DNA of 64,000 nt, taken from Sansalvadorimonas sp965221135. Lineage in GTDB: Bacteria > Pseudomonadota > Gammaproteobacteria > Pseudomonadales > Endozoicomonadaceae. Below, piece after piece: positions 39,837-48,680 of this stretch; the first letter of the stretch is position 1; the number at the start of each line of letters is the position of its first letter. The translations under genes and the position numbers were made by a program. The stretch lies in the NCBI GenBank assembly GCA_965221135.1, contig CBDCRZ010000121.1, forward strand, positions 682,001 through 746,000, written 5' to 3'. The notes beneath the pieces are model-generated. The model was not told the origin of the DNA, searched no databases, and saw only the letters and a program-made list of their open reading frames with translations.

Positions 39837-41381
39837 CTATTTGCTGCGCTTACTCTTGCAGAGGGGGGGGCTGCTAACGCGGCGGTGGGATTTAAGCTGC
39901 TTGACCGTATTAAAGTTCTCACCACAGCCGCATGTTGTGTTCAATTTTCCCTTGCAGACGCTATAGCTGCTGCCCTCGCGGTGGGATTCAAGAAACCTGA
40001 GCGTGTCGAAGCTCTGGCCACAACCGCAGGTGGTGTTCCGCTTGCCCCTGCAGCGGATGTCTCTGCTGACCTGGCGGTGACATTTAAGCTGACTGGACGT
40101 ATCGAAGTGCCGTCCACAGTCACAGGTGGTGTTCCGCTTGCCCTTGCAGAGGCTGTCGCTGCTAGCCCGGCGGTGGGATTCAAGCAATCTGGCCGTATCG
40201 AAGTGCTGGCCACAGCCACAGGTGGTGTTCAGCTTGCCCTTGCAGAGGGGCGCGCTACTTCCCTCACGATGGGACCGAAGCCGACTGATCGTGTCGAAGT
40301 GCTGGCCACAGTCGCAGGTGGTGTTCCGCCTGCCCTTACAGAGGGTGTCGCTGCTGCTCCGGCGGTGGGAATTAAGCAGGCTCATCGTCGCGAAATTCTG
40401 ACCACAGCCGCAGGTGGTGTTCCGCTTGCCCTTGCAGAGGCTGTGGCTGCTGCACCGGCGGTGGGAATCAAGCAGGCTGGCCGTGTCGAAGCGCTGGCCA
40501 CAGTCGCAGATGGTCTTCTGCTTGCCTTTACAGTGGCTGTCGCGGCTGCACCGGCGGTGAGTTTTAAGCAGGCTGACCGTATCGAAGTGCTGGCCACAGC
40601 CACAGGTGGTGTTCCGCTTGCCCTTACAGAGGGTGTCACTGCTGACCTGACAGTGAGATTGAAGCAGGCTGGCCGTATCGAAGTGCTGGCCACAGTCGCA
40701 GATGATCTTCTGCTTGCCCTTACAGTGGCTGTCGCTGCTGCACCGGCGGTGAGATTTAAGCTTACTGGACGTCTCGAAGTACCTGCCACAGCCGCAGGTG
40801 GTGTTTGGTTGCCCCCTGGGTGTTGATACAGATGCTATTTCAATGTCCCCTATCGGGCTATCGTAACCCTGGTCATCAGCCTCTGTTGACGGGGTGTCAG
40901 ATTCAGATGGCTCTTTTTTAACAATGCTTCGACAGTGAATTTCCCAGGCTCTGATATCAGGGGTGTCAGGTAGCATCAGCTCCTCCAGGCCGAGAACTGA
41001 GTCACCTGTGACCATCACATCATCGTCCCATGACGGGGTAGCGGTTTTGTCGAACGTTGCGAAGCAGACAGAGCCTTTGGCGCTGACATTCAGAGCATCC
41101 CCGACCTGCCCTGGGATCCTGACTCTGGCAGGTTTGTCAACGCCCTGGCAGACCAGAGCGTGTTCTTGACCGGCTATACAGAATGTATCGCCCATAGGTT
41201 GAACAGCGGGGGTGGTTGTATGGATACGACCTGTTGAGAGGATATCGGTCACCTCTTCGCTGACGGGTAACACAACAAGAGTGCAGTGACCTTTTGTTTT
41301 CAAACCTGTACCAAAAACAAGAGCAGGGACAACAGCCAGGGCCAGCCAAAGAGCTCTGAATGCTATTAACGGCTTTAGCAC
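39837..41381 (-). CDS. Array A gene A23, secreted CxC-H-C finger repeat protein, 10 fingers
   Basis: 514 aa. A three-base duplication adds one Val in the N-terminal domain (TLVVLPVSEE). Finger 2 has Cys in place of Arg after the His (QSHCQV). Fingers 5-10 match A22 fingers 2-7. Finger 9 has SSYSVC for SSDSVC. Confidence 0.85.
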   Translation of the reverse strand: MLKPLIAFRALWLALAVVPALVFGTGLKTKGHCTLVVLPVSEEVTDILSTGRIHTTTPAVQPMGDTFCIAGQEHALVCQGVDKPARVRIPGQVGDALNVSAKGSVCFATFDKTATPSWDDDVMVTGDSVLGLEELMLPDTPDIRAWEIHCRSIVKKEPSESDTPSTEADDQGYDSPIGDIEIASVSTPRGQPNTTCGCGRYFETSSKLKSHRRCSSDSHCKGKQKIICDCGQHFDTASLLQSHCQVSSDTLCKGKRNTTCGCGQHFDTVSLLKTHRRCSRDSHCKGKQKTICDCGQRFDTASLLDSHRRCSSHSLCKGKRNTTCGCGQNFATMSLLNSHRRSSSDTLCKGRRNTTCDCGQHFDTISRLRSHREGSSAPLCKGKLNTTCGCGQHFDTARLLESHRRASSDSLCKGKRNTTCDCGRHFDTSSQLKCHRQVSRDIRCRGKRNTTCGCGQSFDTLRFLESHREGSSYSVCKGKLNTTCGCGENFNTVKQLKSHRRVSSPPLCKSKRSK

Positions 41382-41581
41382 ACCAATTTCTCTGATTCCA
41401 TTCGGATTCCACAGGCTAGCAGATGATCGGAAAAGGGGTTGTTCCCATCAGGCGGTTTTATAGGCGTTGAAGGTTCCAGAGAAGCATGATGATAGAAAGC
41501 GTATAGAGATATGAGAGGGGCCATAGCGCTGAGGGAGGCTCAACCGGGCAGCAGTGATATCAACTATTAGCGCCTGCTTTT

Positions 41582-43027
41582 CTATTTGCTGCGCTTACTC
41601 TTGCAGAGGGGGCTTCTGCTGAAGCGGCGGTGGGATTTAAGCCGCATGACCGTATTAAAGCTCTCACCACAGCCGCATGTGGTGTTCAATTTTCCCTTGC
41701 AGACGCTATCGCTGCTGCTCTGACGGTGGGATTCAAGCAAACTGGCCTTCTCGAAGCGCTGGCCACAGTCACAGGTGGTGTTCCGCTTGCTCTTGCAGCG
41801 GCTGTCGCTGCTGCTCTGACGGTGGGAATTAAGCAGGCTGACCGTATCGAAGTGCTGGCCACAGTCGCAGGTGGTTTTCCGCTTGCCCTTGCAGAGGCTG
41901 TCTCTGCTGCCCCGGCAGTGGGAAACAAGCAGGCTCATCTTCGCGAAATTTTGACCACAAGCGCAGGTGGTGTTCCGCTTGCCCTTGCAGAGGCTGTCGC
42001 TGCTGGACTGACGGTGGGAATTAAGCCGGCTGACCGTATCGAAGTGCTGGCCACAGTCACAGGTGGTCTTCCGCCTGCCCTTACAGAGGCTGTCGCTGCT
42101 GCACTGACGATGAGAATTAAGCCGGCTGACCGTATCGAAGTGCTGGCCACAGCCACAGGTGGTCTTCCGCTTGCCCTTGCAGAGGCTGTCGCTGCTGTTC
42201 TGACGGTGGGTAGTAAGCAGGCTGGCCGTATCGAAGTGCTGGCCACAGTCGCAGGTGGTGTTCCGCTTGCCCTTGCAGAGGCTGTTGCTGCTGCACTGAC
42301 GGTGGGAATTAAGCTGGCTGGCCGTATCGAAGTGCCGGCCACAGTCACAGGTGGTGTTCCGCTTGCCCTTGCAGAGGCTGTCGCTGCTGCACCGGCGGTG
42401 AGATTGAAGCAGGCTGGCCGTATCGAAGTGCAGGCCACAGCCGCAGGTGGTGTTTGGTTGCCCCCTGGGTGTTGATACAGATGCTATTTCAATGCCCCCT
42501 ATCGGGCTATCGCTACCCTGGTCATCAGCCTTTGTTGACGGGGTGCCAGATTCAGATGGCTCTTTTTTAACAATGCTCCGACAGTGAATTTCCCAGGCTC
42601 TGATATCAGGGTTGTCAGGTAGCATCAACTCCTCCAGGCCGAGAACTGAGTCACCTGTGACCATCACATCATCGCCCCATGACGGAGGAGCGGTTTTGTC
42701 GGACGTTGCGAAGCAGACAGAGCCTTTGGCGCTGACATTCAGAGCATCCCCGACCTTTCTTGGGATCCTGACCCTGGCAGGTTTGTCAACGCCCTGACAG
42801 ATCAGAGTGTGTTCTGGACCGGCCACACAGAATGTATCGCCCATAGGTTGAACAGCGGGGGAAGCTGTATGGATACGACCTGTTGAGAGGATATCGGTCA
42901 CCTCTTCGCTGACGGGTAACACAAGAGTGCAGTGACCTTTTGTTTTCAAACCTGTACCAAAAACAAGAGATGGGGCAACAGCCAGGGCCAGCCAAAGAGC
43001 TCTGAATGTTATTAGCGGCTTTAGCAC
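41582..43027 (-). CDS. Array A gene A24, secreted CxC-H-C finger repeat protein, 9 fingers
   Basis: 481 aa. N-terminal domain has RIPRKVGD and the linker SESGTPSTKADDQGSDSPIG. Finger 6 (AKMSLLVSHCRG) carries an extra Cys after the His. Finger 8 has the rare FEKASLLESH helix. The last unit is an ESF-type finger with TVMRLKSH. Confidence 0.85.
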   Translation of the reverse strand: MLKPLITFRALWLALAVAPSLVFGTGLKTKGHCTLVLPVSEEVTDILSTGRIHTASPAVQPMGDTFCVAGPEHTLICQGVDKPARVRIPRKVGDALNVSAKGSVCFATSDKTAPPSWGDDVMVTGDSVLGLEELMLPDNPDIRAWEIHCRSIVKKEPSESGTPSTKADDQGSDSPIGGIEIASVSTPRGQPNTTCGCGLHFDTASLLQSHRRCSSDSLCKGKRNTTCDCGRHFDTASQLNSHRQCSSNSLCKGKRNTTCDCGQHFDTASLLTTHRQNSSDSLCKGKRKTTCGCGQHFDTVSRLNSHRQCSSDSLCKGRRKTTCDCGQHFDTVSRLNSHRQSSSDSLCKGKRNTTCACGQNFAKMSLLVSHCRGSRDSLCKGKRKTTCDCGQHFDTVSLLNSHRQSSSDSRCKSKRNTTCDCGQRFEKASLLESHRQSSSDSVCKGKLNTTCGCGESFNTVMRLKSHRRFSRSPLCKSKRSK

Positions 43028-43228
43028 ACCAATTTCTCTGATTCCATTCGGATTCCACAGGCTAGCAGATGATCGGAAAGGGGGTTGTTCCCATCAGGCG
43101 GTTTTATAGGCGTTGAAGATTCCAGAGAAGCATGATGACAAAAGGCGTATCGAAATATGAGGGGGGGGCCTGGCGCTGAGTGAGGCTCAACCGGGCAGCA
43201 GTGATATCAACTATTAGCGCCTGCTTTT

Positions 43229-44656
43229 CTATTTGCTGCGCTTACTCTTGCAGAGGGTGTTGCTGCTGAAGCGGCGGTGGGATTTAAGCTGCCTGACCGT
43301 ATCGAAGCTCTCGCCACAGCCGCATGTGGTGTTCAATTTTCCCTTGCAGACGCTATCGCTGCTGCCCTCGCGGTGGGATTCAAGCAGGCCGGACGTGTAG
43401 AAGCTCCGGCCACAACGGCAGGTGGTGTTCCGCGTGCCTTTGCATTGGCTGTCGCCGCTGATATGACGGTGGGAATTAAGCATGCTGACCGTATCGAAGT
43501 GCTGCCCACAGCCGCAGGTGGTGTTCCGCTTGCCCTTGCAGAGGCTGTCGCTGCTGCACCGGCGGTGGGAAACAAGCAGGCTCATCGTCGCGAAATTCTG
43601 ACCACAATCGCAGGTGGTGTTCAGCTTGCCCTTGCAGAGGCTGTCGCTGCTACACCAGCGGTGGGACTTAAGCCGCCTGACCGTATCGAAGTGCTGGCCA
43701 CAGTCACAGGTGGTGTTCCGCTTGCCCTTGCAGAGGCTGTCGCTGCTGCACTGACGGTGAGATTGAAGCCGACTCATCGTCGCGAAATTCTGACCACAAT
43801 CGCAGGTGGTGTTCCGCTTGCCCTTGCAGAGGCTGTCGCTGCTGCACCGGCGGTGGGAATTAAGCAGGCTGGCCGTATCGAAGTGCTGGCCACAGTCACA
43901 GGTGGTGTTCCGCTTACCCTTGCAGAGGCTGCTGCTCTGACGGTGGGAATTAAGCAGGCTAGCCGTATCGAAGTGCTGGCCACAGTCGCAGATGGTGTTC
44001 CACTTGCCCTTACATTGGCTGCGGCTCCGGCGGTGAGATTTAAGCAGGCTGGCCGTGTCGAAGTGCAGGCCGCAGGTGGTGTTTCGTTGCCCCCCGGGTG
44101 TTGTTACAGATGCTATTTCAATGTCCCCTATCGGGCTATCATAATCCTGGTCATCAGCCTCTGTTGACGGGGTGTCAGATTCAGATGGCTCTTTTTTAAC
44201 AAGGCTCCGACAGTGAATTTCCCAGGCTCTGATATCAGGGTTGTCTGGTAACAACAGCCCCTCCAGACCGCTAATGGATTCGCCTGTGACCATCACATCA
44301 TCGTTCCATGACGGGCTAGCGGTTTTGTCAGACGTTGCGGAGCAGACAGAGCCTTTGGCCCTGACATTCAGAGCATCCCCGACCTGTCTTTGGATCCTGA
44401 CTCTGGCAGGTTTGTCAACGCCCTGACAGACCAGAGCGTGTTCTGGATCGGCTACACAGAATGTATCGCCCATAGGTTGAACAGCGGGGGAGGCTGTATG
44501 GATACGACCTGTTGAGAGGATATCGACCTCCTCCTTACTGACGGGTAACACAAGAGTGCAGTGACCTTTTGTTTTCAAACCTGTACCAAAAACAAGAGAT
44601 GGGGCAACAGCCAGAGCCAGCCAAAGAACTCGGAATGTTATTAACAGCTTTAGCAC
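43229..44656 (-). CDS. Array A gene A25, secreted CxC-H-C finger repeat protein, 9 fingers, first gene of the array
   Basis: 475 aa, the promoter-proximal member if the array is transcribed as one unit. Finger 1 is degraded, with the CGC reduced to a single Cys and a shortened end (TTCGLHF, SRSQC); finger 2 is also shortened after the His (QSSSLC). The N-terminal domain differs at VSKEEVDILS. Its upstream spacer is cut about 75 bases from the GTG by the IS6-family remnant, so the native promoter region may be lost or replaced. Confidence 0.85.
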   Translation of the reverse strand: MLKLLITFRVLWLALAVAPSLVFGTGLKTKGHCTLVLPVSKEEVDILSTGRIHTASPAVQPMGDTFCVADPEHALVCQGVDKPARVRIQRQVGDALNVRAKGSVCSATSDKTASPSWNDDVMVTGESISGLEGLLLPDNPDIRAWEIHCRSLVKKEPSESDTPSTEADDQDYDSPIGDIEIASVTTPGGQRNTTCGLHFDTASLLKSHRRSRSQCKGKWNTICDCGQHFDTASLLNSHRQSSSLCKGKRNTTCDCGQHFDTASLLNSHRRCSSDSLCKGKRNTTCDCGQNFATMSRLQSHRQCSSDSLCKGKRNTTCDCGQHFDTVRRLKSHRWCSSDSLCKGKLNTTCDCGQNFATMSLLVSHRRCSSDSLCKGKRNTTCGCGQHFDTVSMLNSHRHISGDSQCKGTRNTTCRCGRSFYTSGLLESHREGSSDSVCKGKLNTTCGCGESFDTVRQLKSHRRFSSNTLCKSKRSK

Positions 44657-44732
44657 ACCAATTTCTCTGATTCCATTCGGATTCCACAGGCTAGCAGATG
44701 ATCGGAAAAGGGGTTGTTCCCATCAGGCGGTT

Positions 44733-45319
44733 CTGCTGGTCTATCAGCTATCCCCTCAGCTTGCGCATGATCAAGGAAACTTTTGCGGAACGGGGTATCA
44801 CTGCAGATCACACAACGATCAGCCGCTGGGTGATTGTATACGCTCCCCAACTGGAAGCTATGTATCGAAAGCAGAAATCTGCAGTGAAAAGCTCGTGGCA
44901 TATGGATGAAACCACTATCAAGATCAAAGGTCGTGACCGCTACCTGTATCGCGCTGTCGATAAAGAAGGAAAGACAGTTGATTTCCTGCTTACCGATAAA
45001 CGAGATAAAAAAGCCGCCAATGCCTTTTTCCGTAAGGCTTTCCGGCATCATGGACAACCTTAAAGTGAGCATCGACAAAAGTGGCAGCAACATCAGCGCT
45101 CTCACTTATTACAATGCCAACCTCAAAAGCCATGAGCCCAACATCACCATTTTCCAAAGCAAATATTTGAACAACATTGTCGAGCAGGATCATCGATTTG
45201 TGAAACGGATTGCCCGCCCTATGATGCAGTTCAAAGCTTTCTAATCTGCCAGGACTCCCCTCTCTGGCATTGAACTTTCTCACATGCTGAGAAAAGGCAC
45301 TCTCCAGATTCTGAGTTAA
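44733..45319 (+). pseudogene. IS6-family (IS26-like) transposase remnant
   Basis: Three catalytic blocks of an IS6-type DDE transposase can be read: HMDETTIKIKGRDRYLYRA (first Asp), VSIDKSGSN (second Asp) and NNIVEQDHRFVKR (Glu), followed by GIELSHMLRKG near the end. The N-terminus is missing: from 44733 leftward the sequence is array A spacer. One frameshift lies near 45050-45062 (HHGQP, then stop, while KVSIDKSG continues in another frame) and an in-frame TAA at 45242-45244 splits the last block. It is inactive and forms the boundary of array A. Confidence 0.85.
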
Positions 45320-45743
45320 CCACGGCGTGGGAGTAGTTCTACTCCCTGGTGTCATAATTGTGCCTGGAGAATATTGACGTTTGGTTTATCAGAAACCTTG
45401 CAACAGAACTGAACGCCCTAAACGCAAGTTGCATGATCTCATAGAATGCTCAACCATTGAGAGAGAGATCGGCGCTCAGCTCCCACACTCCAGGGTTGAT
45501 GCCCAACCCCAATCAAAAGAGGATTTTCAGGTTGGTAAAAAAGACTTCGATGCACCAGAGGCGAGCAATGATAGTCTCGAGTCATATAAATTGGGCCATG
45601 TTGCCTTCCTGCGTATAAACAGCACCTCTCAATATTTAAAGCAACGTAAGAATTCATAACATGCATGTTGTATGGCAAGGAACATTTTTCGTCAGTCAAG
45701 CCTCTAATGAAATAATATACGCTTGTCGTTGCAGGATGAAATC
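45320..45743. other. Intergenic stretch, degenerate sequence
   Basis: A 424-base stretch between the transposase remnant and the next gene. A near palindrome (GGGAGTAGTTCTACTCCC at about 45329-45346) sits just after the transposase and might mark an IS end or a terminator. Open frames of about 90 codons exist on both strands (45381-45659 plus, 45439-45699 minus) but show no domain or ribosome-binding site that I recognise. I treat it as decayed mobile-element DNA. Confidence 0.4.
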
Positions 45744-47051
45744 ATGGAAAGAATACAAAAAGAGCATGGCGCGTATAATCATCATCAAGCCCCGCCATCA
45801 GGCAGTAGGTTACAGCCGATCCAGGTAGTTACGCTACAGGATACCTTCCTTAGTCACTCCCAACCCAGAGGCGCGAGCCAAACCTTGCAGGAGAAAAGAA
45901 GCGAAACAGCTTTAAAAGATCGATCTTCTGCTATATCAAGCTGCGTTAAAGATGTCACTCAAGCTTTCCCCCTTCCACCTATTATCGAAATTGACGCTCA
46001 TAGTAGAGAACAAAGTCATTCAAAGATTAAGGCACACTTCTGGTATTGCAATGAGTATACAGACACTCATGATTCCCCATTCAACTTCAGAAGAACGATA
46101 GATGCCATAGCACAGAAATTAAAAGAGCCTAACGACCGATTGGGCATTGGCATTGTAGTAGGAGAAAGTTCTTTGCTTGCATGCTTACCAGAATTAAGAA
46201 AACATTGTGACATCATATTCATGCTGGATTATGATCATTTAATACTTCACTACCATTTAAAAAGATTAGAGGAAATTCAACATTGTCATAATATTGATAA
46301 TGAAGAGAATTTTCATTCTAAACTTCATGATTTCATATTTGAAATTTCAGGAAGAGAAAAAAACAAAGAAGACTATTTACAAATAACGCTAAATCGCTTC
46401 CGGACCATTGCTAAAGAATGCCTTCAGAAATATGATCCCTTCTCATCCAATGACAGGCTTGAAGAAGTCAAAGAATCAGCAAAAAACACACATATCATCC
46501 CTGTTCATTGCAACTTGTTTTCCAAAGAAAGCATGCAGGCTCTTTCTCGGATCATACGGCATCATAATGGAGAAATTCAGATTTTCAATTTTAGTAATGC
46601 AATGGAGTACGATAAATATTTTTATTCAACAGCAGAATTCTGCTTTGATAATGGGCCACCGCTGACTCATAAAGAAATCAAGGCATTGCCCGTAAGCAAA
46701 AACGCTCTATGCTGCTTTTCATCTATATGGTGGGGAAATAATAAGAATCATTTTATGTCACCAGAAAGATGCTGGCCATTTTTAGAGCAGTTAGCAAGGA
46801 ACAGAGCCTTGCATCCTTACCACCAGGGTAAGACTGTACTTAAAGAACTGAAAAACGCTATTATTAATAATTATACTCTACAAACAATACAACTACTACT
46901 AGCATCAGCCGGTTATGAGCACACCAAAGAATTACATGATAACAAGGCCTGCTTATTTGATATTATCGATCATTCCAAGTTTTCTCATTCAGATAAAGAA
47001 CAAATAAAAATATGGGTTAGTACAACAATATCCCACCATATAAAACCATAA
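45744..47051 (+). CDS. Unrecognised 435-aa protein, possible methyltransferase-like domain
   Basis: I do not recognise this gene. ATG at 45744 follows GCAGGATG and is preferred to a TTG at 45723. No signal peptide or membrane segment is visible. Residues ~130-175 read RLGIGIVVGESSLLACLPEL then CDIIFMLDYD, which resembles motif I and the acidic end of strand 2 in a Rossmann SAM-dependent methyltransferase; this is a weak inference. The region around VHCNLFSKESMQALS could be a later strand-helix of such a fold. The C-terminal ~90 residues are helical in character. Base composition is markedly AT-rich relative to the finger arrays. It could be a cytoplasmic enzyme or an effector exported without a Sec signal. 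Confidence 0.6.
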   Translation: MERIQKEHGAYNHHQAPPSGSRLQPIQVVTLQDTFLSHSQPRGASQTLQEKRSETALKDRSSAISSCVKDVTQAFPLPPIIEIDAHSREQSHSKIKAHFWYCNEYTDTHDSPFNFRRTIDAIAQKLKEPNDRLGIGIVVGESSLLACLPELRKHCDIIFMLDYDHLILHYHLKRLEEIQHCHNIDNEENFHSKLHDFIFEISGREKNKEDYLQITLNRFRTIAKECLQKYDPFSSNDRLEEVKESAKNTHIIPVHCNLFSKESMQALSRIIRHHNGEIQIFNFSNAMEYDKYFYSTAEFCFDNGPPLTHKEIKALPVSKNALCCFSSIWWGNNKNHFMSPERCWPFLEQLARNRALHPYHQGKTVLKELKNAIINNYTLQTIQLLLASAGYEHTKELHDNKACLFDIIDHSKFSHSDKEQIKIWVSTTISHHIKP

Positions 47052-47212
47052 GTAGCCCGGTCATGTGGAAACGCCTATTTCTGGCCAATAAGCAGATTGC
47101 TCAGCTGTGTTGCAGCGCAGGGAGCATAGCCCGCTATGTGACTGGAGCTGCGACACTGCTGAGTGTCCTGGAGATTGAGTCAGAAATAGTTGTTTTCATG
47201 TGACCGGGTACT
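47051..47212. mobile_element. MITE-like element with ~32-bp imperfect terminal inverted repeats
   Basis: The left arm 47051-47083 (starts AGTAGCCCGGTCATGTGG, ends CTATTTCTG) pairs with the right arm 47181-47212 (starts CAGAAATAG, ends TGTGACCGGGTACT), matching at about 26 of 32 positions. A second, inner palindrome (CTCAGCTGTGTTGCAGC with GCTGCGACACTGCTGAG) lies between. There is no coding content. It begins at the last base of the preceding stop codon. A non-autonomous transposable element or a large REP-like palindrome are the two readings. Confidence 0.6.
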
Positions 47213-47309
47213 TATCAATCATCTCTCCATTACAGAGAGTTATGAATCAAAAGAGGCGACATCTATGCTGACACAGCGGGAGAGCCCGGGCTATAGAACA
47301 GTGATATTT

Positions 47310-48016
47310 TTAAGATTTTTTAACAGGCGCGTAAATATGATTGATGTCACCGGCAACAAGTAATTTTCTTAGCCATTCTGAGGTTTTTAAAAGACTACCT
47401 CCAGACCAGGGATCATGTATGATAACTTCATCGCCGATGCCCCCAATAATGACTACATCATGGTTGGAAAAGGCTGTTCCACGGTAACAGAGAATACAGG
47501 AGCCTTTTTGAATGATTGCGATAGATCATAGAGAAAAAATGGTTCTTGTGTACAAATTTCTCCGATATCTATCGAGCTCAAACCCAGGCTGGATACTTGC
47601 TCTGTACGCTCTTCAGACTTTAAACCTTGAAATACACCTCGGCAGTTATGTGCAAGAAACTCCACCCCTTTTGAATTGGTCTGTGTAGCTATGGTGGTAG
47701 GAATTTTTTTGTACCGGCGGATCATTTCTAAACAAGCATCAGAACACATATTCACATGCCCCTGGTGAATATAGGGGACATCATGTACACACTCCATTCC
47801 TTTAAAAGCCACCTCCACACTCATGTTTTGAATACTCTCTGACAATACGTACTCTGAGTGGGGAGCCGGGAGTGATGAAACTGTGGGAGGCAAACGCTCC
47901 GATGCCTGAACGACACTCCTGCCACGAAATTTTTTCTTGGCACTCTGTATTGCACCTTGATCATTCCTTGCATGAAAACCCAACGTATTCCGAAGGAGTC
48001 CGCTACATATTTTCAT
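47310..48016 (-). pseudogene. Papain/C39-like cysteine protease, frameshifted
   Basis: From ATG at 48016 (ribosome-binding site GGAAGGG) the frame reads 187 codons to a stop at 47453. Around residue 80-95 it has VPYIHQGHVNMCSDACLEM: the Gln-x5-Cys spacing is that of the oxyanion Gln and catalytic Cys of papain-like enzymes, and the context resembles C39 and AvrRpt2-type proteases. The matching His and Asp region (TAFSNHDVVIIGG, VIIHDPWSGG) is present downstream in another frame that stays open from about 47520 to TAA at 47310, ending HIYAPVKKS. One indel between about 47505 and 47528 therefore separates the two halves. No signal peptide. Either a recent pseudogene, a sequencing error, or less likely a programmed shift. 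Confidence 0.7.
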
Positions 48017-48130
48017 ATTCCCTTCCTGGACTTTTGACCTTCATTTCAGCGTAGACGAGGAAGAGTTACTCTATGAACAAAAGAGTTGAATGGCCATTGC
48101 CGTCAGGGCATTTGAAGAGGACCTGAAGGT

Positions 48131-48622
48131 TTGAAAAGAACCGTGATATATCCGGGTACGTTCGACCCGATTACCCGTGGTCACTGTGACCTGATTGAAC
48201 GCGCCTCGACCCTGTTTAATCGCGTCATTATTGCTGTTGCCGAGAGCCCGAAGAAGAAGCTGCTGTTTGACCTCAGTGAGCGTGTTGCTCTGGCTGAGCA
48301 GTCAGTGGAAACCATGGGACTGACCAAGGTTGAAGTGATCGGTTTTCAAAATTTGCTGGCAGACTTTGCCAAAGATGTTGGTGCCGGTGTTATCTTGCGT
48401 GGGTTACGTGCAGTTTCCGACTTTGAATATGAATTCCAGCTGGCTAATATGAACCGTGTGCTGGCACCAGAGCTTGAGAGCCTGTTTCTGACGCCGTCCG
48501 AACAGTTCTCCTATATTTCTTCCACTCTTGTACGTGAAATTGCGGCGTTGTCAGGAGATGTCTCCAAGTTTGTCAGCCCGGAAGTGGAAGCCGCACTTGC
48601 TGCAAAATATGCGAGTCTGTAG
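48131..48622 (+). CDS. coaD: Phosphopantetheine adenylyltransferase
   Basis: Cytoplasmic enzyme of coenzyme A synthesis: transfers AMP from ATP to 4'-phosphopantetheine, giving dephospho-CoA. The 163-aa length is normal. Nucleotidyltransferase motif GTFDPITRGH at residues 9-18, the RGLRAVSDFEYEFQLANMN core at ~90, and the ISSTLVRE motif at ~128-135 are all present. Start is TTG with GAAGG five bases upstream; no in-frame ATG is better placed. Followed after 58 bases by ferredoxin, a pairing known from Pseudomonas and relatives, so the two are probably co-transcribed. Confidence 0.97.
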   Translation: MKRTVIYPGTFDPITRGHCDLIERASTLFNRVIIAVAESPKKKLLFDLSERVALAEQSVETMGLTKVEVIGFQNLLADFAKDVGAGVILRGLRAVSDFEYEFQLANMNRVLAPELESLFLTPSEQFSYISSTLVREIAALSGDVSKFVSPEVEAALAAKYASL

Positions 48623-48680
48623 TGTGCCCGGTTTTCTTTGGCCTGTTTGACCAGACAGTGAAGAGGTTGCCTGACCGCTC

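Noticed and set aside
554..44656. CRISPR-like array because of regular 96-bp periodicity
   Set aside because: The whole unit is coding and similar throughout; there are no unique spacers, short direct repeats or cas genes.
45381..45659. 92-codon plus-strand frame after the transposase remnant
   Set aside because: No ribosome-binding site or recognisable motif, competing frame on the other strand, and set in mobile-element debris.
48010..48089. C-terminal fragment of a gene upstream of coaD (reads ...DLHFSVDEEELLYEQKS)
   Set aside because: Too short to assign and overlaps the start of the minus-strand protease; may be a remnant but cannot be supported.
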